The position numbers were made by a program, and so were the translations under genes. Shown piece after piece: positions 1-6,945 of a stretch of DNA of 64,000 nucleotides. This DNA is from Poriferisodalis sp965198245 (GTDB lineage Bacteria; Actinomycetota; Acidimicrobiia; Acidimicrobiales; Poriferisodalaceae), in assembly GCF_965198245.1 (NCBI RefSeq), contig NZ_OZ240249.1:3906001-3970000 (forward strand), written 5' to 3'. Each line of letters opens with the position of its first letter. Position 1 is the first letter of the stretch. The notes beneath the pieces are model-generated. The model was not told the origin of the DNA. It did no database searches and saw nothing but the letters and a program-made list of their open reading frames with translations.

Positions 1-182
1 GAGAACACGGCGACTGCCACGGCCATTACCGCAGGCAGCAGTACTGCGTAATCCCCCGCGTGCAGGGCGCCAAGGAACAGCAGGCCCATTCCCGGGTACT
101 GGAACACCTGCTCGGTCACGATGAGACCGCCGATCAACAAACCGATCTCGAGGACAGCCTGTGTCGTCACCGGGATCAAGAT
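1..182 (-). pseudogene. ABC transporter permease C-terminal fragment (DppB-like)
   Basis: The minus strand reads as the last third of a DppB/OppB-type inner-membrane permease: an ALIPV-like segment (LIPVTTQAVLEIG), then GGLIVTEQVFQYPGMG and LHAGDYAVLLPAVMAVAV, the conserved loop and membrane segment that follow the EAA motif in this family. The frame is open to the window edge. Upstream, the permease reading stops making sense at about position 182, exactly where the neighbouring solute-binding-protein reading ends in another frame, so its N-terminal two thirds are missing. The simplest reading is a deletion that joined two genes of one operon; a chimeric assembly join is the alternative. Confidence 0.6.
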
Positions 183-779
183 TCCACTGGTCGGCGATGT
201 CGGTGTCGGGTCCAAGTTCGTGTGCTGGCAGGACCAGGTCGAACAGCGTCTGCCATGGCGCATGGGGCTCGCTGAACGTGATCACTGCGGTGTGCGGATC
301 GGAATGGTCGGTGTCGGTGATGAGGTCGTAGCCGGGGGTGCTGAGCGTGCCGGTGGTGTCGAGCGCAGCGCGCCAGGTGAACCGCACGTCGCTGCTGGTG
401 ATCGTCGTGCCGTCGCTCCACGTCGCCGCGGGGTTCAGCTGGAATGTGAGCGTGAAGGTGCCGTCGTCGGCCGTGACGAGGCCACATACGTGTTCTTCGT
501 GTCCAGCTCCATCAGCCGAGGCAGCACGTGGATCAGCGTCGACCACAGCGTCCACGTGGCGTTCCTGCACGACGTCACCGGGTTCAGGCACTCGGGCCAC
601 TGCTCTACCGCCAGCACGAGCGTGCCGCCGCCCGGGCTGTCATCGGCGCTGTCCGCGGTGCTGCCTGCGGCCGTCCCGCCGTCGGTGGCTGGGGGCCCAG
701 ACTCGTCGACCGATGTGCCGTTGCATGCGGTGAGCATCAGCGTGGTCGCGAAGGCTGCGGCAGCCCAGCGCCGTCGCAT
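183..779 (-). pseudogene. Solute-binding lipoprotein (SBP family 5), truncated and frameshifted
   Basis: The ATG at 779 opens a lipoprotein signal peptide (MRRRWAAAAFATTLMLTAC; lipobox LTAC) followed by EQWPECLNPVTSC and TLWSTLIHVLPRLMELD, typical of the start of periplasmic peptide/opine binding proteins (SBP_bac_5). Near 485 the frame breaks. The family continuation (GLVTADDGTFTLTFQLNP, then ATWSDGTTITSSDVRFTWRA) is in the third minus frame and needs one extra base to be read through. Good homology then stops at about 183 (DTDIADQWN), after roughly 200 residues of an expected 500 or more, where permease sequence begins. The gene is not functional as read. Confidence 0.65.
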
Positions 780-940
780 TGCTTGTCGCGGCATCGCAGC
801 CTTGGCACGCCTCACGTCGCGTGTTGGCCGATCATCAGCAAACGTTGCTGTCATGGCAGAAAAATGCGCTGTACTCACGGCCGGGGGCGGCCGCTGGGCA
901 TCGGTCAAGGCTGGCGCGGCGCCCTTCCCGCCTTCTCTGC

Positions 941-971
941 GCAATTTTGCCGCCTGTGGCGGCATTTTTGC
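941..971. repeat. Intergenic palindrome, copy 1
   Basis: A 7-bp perfect stem TGCCGCC/GGCGGCA around a TGT loop (948-964) is flanked by GCAA (941-944) and TTGC (968-971), which can pair outside a T-rich internal loop. It lies between the divergent binding-protein and CoA-transferase genes, so it is not an obvious terminator. A near copy in the opposite orientation lies at 20032-20064. Confidence 0.5.
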
Positions 972-1085
972 ACAGAGTCGAGGCGAACCGGGCTGACAGG
1001 CACCGCTGCAGTGCCGCTCGACCTCTGAGCACCTGCAGGACGCGTCTGGCAGAGTTTGCGGGATTCGGCCGAACATGCCGGCCAA

Positions 1086-3587
1086 ATGGCGACACGGGAG
1101 CACACCGAGGTGCTGGACGGCTACCGCATTTTGGATCTGACCGACGACCGGGGGCATTTGGCCGGGATGCTGCTCGCGCAGCTGGGAGCCGAGGTGGTGC
1201 TCGCCGAGCCGCCCGACGGACACCGCACCCGCCACCGCGGCCCCTATGTGGACGACGTCACGGATCCGGAGCGGTCGATCGAGTTTCTGGTCTACAACCG
1301 GGGCAAGCACTCGGTGGTCATCGAGAACTCAGCTCAGATCGCCGAGCTGGCAGCCCACTGCGATGCGGTGATCTCGTGTGGCGCATTCGTCGTCGACTTC
1401 GATGTGCTGCGTGCCGCCAACCCCCAGCTCGTGACCGCCTCGATCACGCCGTTCGGCGAAACGGGGCCAAAGACCGGCTGGGCGGCAACCGACCTCACGA
1501 TCGCCGCCTCAAGCGGCACGATGTCGCTGACGGGCGACCGTGACCGGGCACCGGTGCGCATCGGCTCACCCCAGACCTGGCACAACGCTGCGGTGGACAC
1601 CGCCGGCGCAATCCTCATGGCGCTGCACGAGCGGCAGACCTCGGGGCTGGGCCAGCACGTGGACACCTCGACTCAACAGTCCTTCGTCGACTGCACGCAA
1701 TTCCAGATGATGGCCGTGCTCACCGGTGGCGAGGTTCCGGTGCGGCTCCCGGGAGCGGTCAACCTAGGCGGCTTCCTCATCCCGTGGGTGTACGAGTGCG
1801 CCGACGGCTACGTGACCGTCACGTTCCTGTTCGGCCCGATGATCGCACCCTTCACGACCCGACTCCTGACGTGGGTCTGCGAGGAGGGCTACTGCGACGC
1901 CGAGCTGCGAGACAAGGATTGGGTCGATTTCGGCATGGCGATCTTCGAAGGCCGTGAGTCGATGGACACTTTCGACCATGCCATCAAGTGCTTGACCGCG
2001 TTTGCGGCTTCAAAGACGAAGGCGGAGTTGCTGGAGCGAGCACTGTCGGACAACCTGCTCATCGCGCCCGTCACGACGACTGCCGATGTGCTCGCGCTCG
2101 ATCACCTGGGTGTGCGCGACTACTGGCAGCTCACCGAGGTGCCTCGCGTCAGCGGCCCTGAGCCGGTCCGACTGTGCGGCGCAATGGCTAAGACGACCGG
2201 CGAGCCGCTCGCAGAACTTGCGGTCGCACCGCGTCTCGGGGAGCACACCGGGCGGTACCTGACGGCCGATGGAGCGGCCGGTCCGGCGATCACGACCCGT
2301 CCCCGGGCAGAGCTCGCCCAGACCGGGCCATCGATGGTGCGCCCGCTCGCAGACATCAAGATCCTCGATTTCATGTGGGCGCTGGCGGGGCCTGGTGCGA
2401 CTCGAACTCTGGCCGACTACGGCGCAACGGTCGTCAAAGTCGAGAGCGAGTTGCACCCCGACGTGCTGCGCGGCGTGCATCCGTTCATCGGCGAGGAAGG
2501 CGGGCAGGAGAACGCACTGCAGTTCCACTCGATCAACGCCGGGAAGATGGACCTGACGCTCGATCTGTCGCTGCCCGAGGCCCTCGACGTGATCCTGGAC
2601 CTCACTGCGTGGTGCGACGTGCTCACCGAGTCGTTCTCGCCGAAGGCGATGGCGAACTGGGGCCTCACCTACGACGTGCTGCGCGAAGTGAATCCCGACC
2701 TCGTGATGTTCTCCAGCTGCCTGATGGGCCAGACCGGGCCGATGCGCATGTACGCCGGCTTCGGCACGATGGCGGCCGCCATCGCCGGCTTCTATCCGGT
2801 GACCGGCTGGCCCGACCGCATCCCGGCGGGTCCGTTCACCGCCTACACCGACTACATCTCGCCGAAGCTGGGCGTGATGCTGATCCTGTCTGCGCTGGCC
2901 GAGCGGGACCGCACCGGCCGGGGCCAGCACATCGATTTCTCCCAGATGGAAGGCGCGCTGCACTTCTTGGCGACCGAGTTCGCCGACGAGGAGATCAATG
3001 GGCGCACTGCCGGTCGCAACGGCAACGCTGACCGCCACATGTGCCCCCACAGCGTCTATCCCGCGGCCGGCGAGGATCGCTGGGTCGCGATTGCCTGTGA
3101 GACCGATGTGCAGTGGGGCGCGTTGGTCGGACTGCTTGTGGGGGCCGCCGGCGAGAACAGCGATCTGGGGCACGCTCTGTCGGCGATTGGCGCAGACGCT
3201 GACCTTGCGGCCCTGGACGTTGCAGGTCGCCAAGCCCGCAGCGACGCCGTCGAGGCTGCGATCACGACGTGGACCGAGCCCCAAGAAGCAGCCGCTATCG
3301 AGGCGACGCTGCAGCAGTGCGGTGTGCCAGCTCACCGGGTGAACGACGCTGCCGATCTCATGGCCGACCCGCAGATCGTCGCCCGCGAGCACTTCCTGTC
3401 GGTACCGCACGCCAAGCACGGCCACACCTGGGTGGAGGACAGCAATTTCGAGCTGTCGCGCACGCCCGGACGGCCGCTGTGGGGCGGGCCGATGTTCGGC
3501 GAGCACAACATGGAAGTACTCGAAGGCATCCTCCGCTACGACACAGACAAGATCGCCGAGCTGGTCATCGCCGGCGCCATCACCTGA
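1086..3587 (+). CDS. Fused tandem class III (CaiB/BaiF) CoA-transferase
   Basis: About 833 residues, twice the length of a normal family III CoA-transferase. The N half begins DGYRILDLTDDRGHLAGML (first Rossmann strand) and the C half restarts near residue 415 with LADIKILDFMWALAGPGATR. Family III enzymes move CoA between carboxylic acids through an aspartyl-CoA intermediate. Counting back from the conserved RTGRGQ-like segment, the C half keeps the expected Asp (AYTDYISPKLG), while the N half has Trp at that place (QTWHNAAVD). One half therefore looks structural. The start was set at ATG 1086 (MATREHTEVL); an in-frame start at 1056 would add ten unconserved residues. No Shine-Dalgarno sequence is evident. 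The substrate is unknown. Two paralogues lie at 6946 and 20222. Confidence 0.9.
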   Translation: MATREHTEVLDGYRILDLTDDRGHLAGMLLAQLGAEVVLAEPPDGHRTRHRGPYVDDVTDPERSIEFLVYNRGKHSVVIENSAQIAELAAHCDAVISCGAFVVDFDVLRAANPQLVTASITPFGETGPKTGWAATDLTIAASSGTMSLTGDRDRAPVRIGSPQTWHNAAVDTAGAILMALHERQTSGLGQHVDTSTQQSFVDCTQFQMMAVLTGGEVPVRLPGAVNLGGFLIPWVYECADGYVTVTFLFGPMIAPFTTRLLTWVCEEGYCDAELRDKDWVDFGMAIFEGRESMDTFDHAIKCLTAFAASKTKAELLERALSDNLLIAPVTTTADVLALDHLGVRDYWQLTEVPRVSGPEPVRLCGAMAKTTGEPLAELAVAPRLGEHTGRYLTADGAAGPAITTRPRAELAQTGPSMVRPLADIKILDFMWALAGPGATRTLADYGATVVKVESELHPDVLRGVHPFIGEEGGQENALQFHSINAGKMDLTLDLSLPEALDVILDLTAWCDVLTESFSPKAMANWGLTYDVLREVNPDLVMFSSCLMGQTGPMRMYAGFGTMAAAIAGFYPVTGWPDRIPAGPFTAYTDYISPKLGVMLILSALAERDRTGRGQHIDFSQMEGALHFLATEFADEEINGRTAGRNGNADRHMCPHSVYPAAGEDRWVAIACETDVQWGALVGLLVGAAGENSDLGHALSAIGADADLAALDVAGRQARSDAVEAAITTWTEPQEAAAIEATLQQCGVPAHRVNDAADLMADPQIVAREHFLSVPHAKHGHTWVEDSNFELSRTPGRPLWGGPMFGEHNMEVLEGILRYDTDKIAELVIAGAIT

Positions 3588-3628
3588 CAGCGCAGCACGG
3601 CGTGCCTGCCGCGCCCCACAATGTCGTC

Positions 3629-4039
3629 ATGAACAACGACAGCAGCACTTCAGGCGCCGACAGGCAGAACATCTCGAGCGGCGGGCCCCTTGAAGCCGTC
3701 GCCGGCTATTCGCGGGGGGTGCGCCTGGGCAACCATGTCGCCGTGTCGGGCAGCACAACGCTCGGACCCGATGGCGTGGCGCACCCGGGCGACTGCTACA
3801 GGCAGGCGAAGACGATCTTCGAGCTCATCGAGAGTGTGCTCAACGAAGCGGGTGCCCAGATGAGCGACGTCGTGCGGACACGGTCGTTCGTGACCGACAT
3901 CGCCATGACCGAAGACTTCGTCCGTGCCCACGGAGAAGTCTTCAGCGACATCCGACCCGCTTCGACCCTCGTCGAGGTGTCGGCGCTGATTCATCCCGAC
4001 CTGGTCATCGAGATCGAAGTCGACGCGATCATTTCCTGA
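3629..4039 (+). CDS. RidA/YjgF/UK114-family protein
   Basis: 136 residues, the usual Rid size. GNHVAVSGSTTLGPDG, QAKTIFELIESVLNEAGAQ, DVVRTRSFVTDI and the C-terminal strand DLVIEIEVDAIIS follow the Rid fold in order. True RidA enzymes hydrolyse reactive enamine/imine intermediates using an Arg in a PARS-type motif. Here that stretch reads RPASTLVEVS, with Ser where the Arg is expected, so this is probably another Rid subgroup (Rid2-7 type) of unproved activity. It starts 41 bases after the CoA-transferase stop and is probably co-transcribed. The ATG at 3629 was chosen because the sequence before it has no Rid similarity. Confidence 0.85.
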   Translation: MNNDSSTSGADRQNISSGGPLEAVAGYSRGVRLGNHVAVSGSTTLGPDGVAHPGDCYRQAKTIFELIESVLNEAGAQMSDVVRTRSFVTDIAMTEDFVRAHGEVFSDIRPASTLVEVSALIHPDLVIEIEVDAIIS

Positions 4040-4093
4040 CGCTTGCGGCAGACGTTCGCCGACGCCCCGTTGCGGCGCGAGGGATGAGTCCGA

Positions 4094-4543
4094 CTACTCA
4101 AACAGGTCAGAACGCGAGCCGACAGGGTGGCGACCGGGCTCGGGGTTGGGGACGAGCACTTCGCACTCCATGGCGTCAGGGTCCCGGAAGAACAGGCTGA
4201 GTTTGCGCCCGAAGTCCGTGACGGTGCCGTCGGTGGCGCCAGCGTCCATCAGTTGCCGCCTGATGTGGCCGAATTGGTCAAGATCGGCGGCACGAAGACC
4301 GATGTGATCAAGTCGGCCACGACCGAACATCGGCGTCTGGTGCTCGGCCTGGTCGTTGCCTTCGATCTCGAACACGTTGAGCTCGGTACTGGGTCCGATG
4401 TTGATCACGGTCATGCGAGGCCCGCCGGGGTATTCCTCGCCGTCAAACTCGATCGTGGCCCCGAACATGTCGATGTAGAACCGCTGCAGCGCGTCCGAAT
4501 CTCCAGTGATGACCGCGACGTGGTCCAGTCCGAGTGTCAGCAT
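4094..4543 (-). CDS. VOC (glyoxalase/dioxygenase-like) family protein
   Basis: 149 residues with two beta-alpha-beta-beta-beta modules of the vicinal-oxygen-chelate fold. Candidate metal ligands are His in LDHVAV (module 1), His in RLDHIGL (start of module 2) and Glu in AMECEVLV at the end. These small proteins include methylmalonyl-CoA epimerases, glyoxalases and ring-cleavage dioxygenases; the substrate cannot be fixed from sequence alone. The ATG at 4543 has a strong ribosome-binding site (AGGAG, 6 bases upstream), which rejects the longer upstream reading. It converges on the RidA-like gene. Confidence 0.85.
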   Translation of the reverse strand: MLTLGLDHVAVITGDSDALQRFYIDMFGATIEFDGEEYPGGPRMTVINIGPSTELNVFEIEGNDQAEHQTPMFGRGRLDHIGLRAADLDQFGHIRRQLMDAGATDGTVTDFGRKLSLFFRDPDAMECEVLVPNPEPGRHPVGSRSDLFE

Positions 4544-4774
4544 TGCACTCTCCTTTCGTTGCTGGTGGCTCCGCCGCTCAGAGCGCTTGGCCTGCATCAG
4601 GTTCGGGAGTGCTCGCCGCCGCCATTGGGGGCGTTTGCGATGCTGAGCCTTTGGCCGTGGTGAGTGTAGGCACTGCATTGCACAAAGTGGCTGTGACGAC
4701 GGGAGCCGATGCCCTCGACGGCGTTGCCTATCGAGCGCCTCTGACTGCGATCGGCCGAAACCTACGCTGAGCGG

Positions 4775-5212
4775 GTGCGTGCTCTGGTTCAACGGGCTTC
4801 TGAAGCCTGCGTGCGCGTCGACGGTGAGGTCATCGGCGAGATCGGCGGCGGGCTGTGCTGCCTGGTGGGAGCGACGCACGACGACAGCCGGGAGTCGGCG
4901 CGCAAGCTTGCGGGCAAGATCTGGAACCTGCGCATCTTCGCCGACGAGAACGGCCAGATGAACCGGTCAGTGGCCGACACTAGCGGCGAAGTGCTGGTGG
5001 TCAGCCAGTTCACGCTCTATGGCGACACCCGCAAGGGCCGACGGCCGTCGTTCGTCGCCGCGGCCGCTCCCGACCTCGCCGCTGAGCTGATCGACGAGCT
5101 GGTCGCCGAGTTGCGACGCCTGGGCGCCACGGTTGCAACCGGCTCGTTCGGGGCATACATGGCAGTCGAGTTGACGAACGACGGACCAGTGACGCTGATG
5201 CTCGAAGTCTGA
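4775..5212 (+). CDS. dtd: D-aminoacyl-tRNA deacylase
   Basis: 145 residues, the standard DTD length. The start RALVQRASEACVRVDGE, the catalytic/substrate motif SQFTLYGDTRKGRRPSF and the C-terminal cross-subunit motif NDGPVTLMLEV are all present. The homodimeric enzyme removes D-amino acids (and glycine mischarged on tRNA-Ala) from tRNA in the cytoplasm. The start is a GTG at 4775, fixed by the conserved N-terminus. It is a single housekeeping gene, divergent from the VOC gene with 231 bases between them in which I see no other feature. Confidence 0.96.
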   Translation: MRALVQRASEACVRVDGEVIGEIGGGLCCLVGATHDDSRESARKLAGKIWNLRIFADENGQMNRSVADTSGEVLVVSQFTLYGDTRKGRRPSFVAAAAPDLAAELIDELVAELRRLGATVATGSFGAYMAVELTNDGPVTLMLEV

Positions 5213-5239
5213 GCCGAAGCGCTGCGGCGCTGGGCAGGC

Positions 5240-5659
5240 TCAGGCGGGGGTGAAACGGAGCAGTGCGGGGCCTTCTGGAGTGGGGTCGAAGACTGCCTGC
5301 ACGGCCTGGCCGATGTGGACCGTCTCGGGGTCGCAGCCGACGATATTGGTGACCACGCGGGGGCCTACGTCAAGCTCGACGTAGGCCAGCACGAACGGTG
5401 CCGCCTTGCGCCACGAGCCGGGGATGCGCCGGGTGACCGTGCAGCTGTACACCGAACCGCGCCCCGAGGCCTCGAACCAGGTCACTGACGTCGAGCCGCA
5501 CTGGTCGCAGCGCTCGCGCGGGTACCACACGACGTGGTCGCAGTCGTCGCAGCGGGGCAGCTCCAGGCGGCCCTCGGCCGTGGCATCCCAAAAGCGCTGC
5601 GTCTCGAGGTTCGCGTTCGGCGGCGGGACGGGCAGACCGGACGGACCCAGATCGCTCAC
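5240..5659 (-). CDS. DUF35 zinc-ribbon/OB-fold acyl-CoA-associated protein
   Basis: 139 residues. The rubredoxin-like zinc ribbon CDDCDHVVWYPRERCDQCGS (CxxC-x11-CxxC) is followed by the OB-fold ending in TPEGPALLRFTPA. DUF35 proteins bind CoA esters and form obligate complexes with thiolase-like partners such as Ltp2 or acetone/HMG-CoA-type synthases. The thiolase-like gene lies directly upstream on the same strand, ending 25 bases before this GTG start (5659), so the two form an operon and probably a complex. The GTG is preceded by a weak GAGGT site; upstream in-frame codons lie inside the thiolase gene. Confidence 0.88.
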   Translation of the reverse strand: MSDLGPSGLPVPPPNANLETQRFWDATAEGRLELPRCDDCDHVVWYPRERCDQCGSTSVTWFEASGRGSVYSCTVTRRIPGSWRKAAPFVLAYVELDVGPRVVTNIVGCDPETVHIGQAVQAVFDPTPEGPALLRFTPA

Positions 5660-5684
5660 AACGACGACCTCACTTCGACCTGGC

Positions 5685-6860
5685 TCATGTCGATCGGCCC
5701 ATGACGAGCGTGGTGCTGCCCATGCGTGTCGCGAGGCTGCCGCCGGTGCCGTGTGCCAAGGCCAACTCGCAGTCAGGCACTTGCACCGCTGCATGTGCCT
5801 CGCCGCGCAGCTGCCGCACGGCTTCGACCACCTTTGTCATGCCGCCGCGGTTGGCCGGATGGTTGTTGCACAGCCCGCCGCCGTCAGTGTTGAAAGGGAG
5901 AACGCCGCCAGGCGACTGCAGAGCCCCGTCGGACACGAAGCGTCCCCCGTCGCCCTTGGCACAGAAGCCCAGATCTTCCAGCGTCATCAGCACCGTGACC
6001 GTGAAGCTGTCGTAGATCGACACGTAGTCGATGTCGGCGGGCGTGACACCTGCCTCTGCGAACGCCAGCGGGCCCGAGCGCGACGCACCCGTGTGGGTGA
6101 GATCGATGCGGCCGCCTGATGTGTGCTTGATCGATGTGCCCGTGCCCAGCACCGGGACGCAGTGGCGGTCGAGCGATGCCGCTACAGCTTCGGAAACCAG
6201 CACCAGTGCTCCCCCGCCGTCGGTGATGACGCAGCAGTCCAGCCGGTGCAACGGGTCCGAGATCATCGGCGATGACACCACCTCGTCCACCGTGACGACT
6301 TCTTGGAGAAAGGCATTCGGGTTGTGCTGCGCGTGCGTGGACGCTGCCACCTTGACCTCGGCAAGCTGCTCGGAGGTCGTGCCGAACTCGTGCATGTGAC
6401 GGGCCGCGGCAAGCGCGTAGCCGCCGGGAACCGACATGCCGAACTGATTCTCGAAAGACGCCTCGGGCGCCGAGCTGAATCGGGCGCTGCCGCCTGGCCC
6501 TGCACCGCCGGTGCGGGGCTTGCCAGCCAGCGTGATGAGCGCCACATTCACCTGACCTGCGGCGATGGCAGCCGCGGCGTGCTGGACATGCACCAGGTAG
6601 GCGGAGCCGCCGGTCTCGGTGTCGTCGATGTAGGTGCAGTCGAGCCCGAGGTACTCCACCATCGACAGCGCACCGAACCCCGGGGCATCGCCCGCGGAGT
6701 AGTAGGCGTCGACATCGGCCAGCGTCAGCCCCGCATCGGCCAGTGCTCCGGCGGCTACGTCGGCATGGATCTGCGGCAGCGTGCGGTCCGGCAGTTCGCG
6801 CCCCGGATGCTCGTACACCCCGGCAATGAGTGCCTTGCCTCGAATCGTCACCGGCGGCAC
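5685..6860 (-). CDS. Thiolase-like (lipid-transfer/Ltp2-type) protein
   Basis: About 391 residues, normal for SCP-x/Ltp-type thiolases: YYSAGDAPGFGALSMVEYLG, GGGLCNNHPANRGGM and the C-terminal LAHGTGGSLATR motif. Where catalytic thiolases carry the nucleophilic Cys, this sequence reads TETGGSAYLVHVQHAA, with no Cys. That is the pattern of Ltp2-like retro-aldolases, which cleave aldol adducts of CoA esters (as in steroid side-chain degradation) together with a DUF35 protein. A retro-aldolase or non-thiolytic role is therefore more likely than beta-ketothiolysis, although the substrate is unknown. The start was taken as GTG 6860; GTG 6851 is the alternative. It is divergent from the CoA-transferase at 6946. 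Confidence 0.85.
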   Translation of the reverse strand: MPPVTIRGKALIAGVYEHPGRELPDRTLPQIHADVAAGALADAGLTLADVDAYYSAGDAPGFGALSMVEYLGLDCTYIDDTETGGSAYLVHVQHAAAAIAAGQVNVALITLAGKPRTGGAGPGGSARFSSAPEASFENQFGMSVPGGYALAAARHMHEFGTTSEQLAEVKVAASTHAQHNPNAFLQEVVTVDEVVSSPMISDPLHRLDCCVITDGGGALVLVSEAVAASLDRHCVPVLGTGTSIKHTSGGRIDLTHTGASRSGPLAFAEAGVTPADIDYVSIYDSFTVTVLMTLEDLGFCAKGDGGRFVSDGALQSPGGVLPFNTDGGGLCNNHPANRGGMTKVVEAVRQLRGEAHAAVQVPDCELALAHGTGGSLATRMGSTTLVMGRST

Positions 6861-6945
6861 GCTAGCCGCCGCCCCCGACGCGATGCCCGATCGCAATGTG
6901 GGCGCTCGTCGGCCTGCGACGGGAGCGAGCGTTAGCTTCGCGGCG

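Noticed and set aside
2010..3506. 498-codon minus-strand frame opposite the first CoA-transferase
   Set aside because: Shadow frame rich in Arg, His and Gly without any recognisable domain; the plus strand encodes a clear CoA-transferase.
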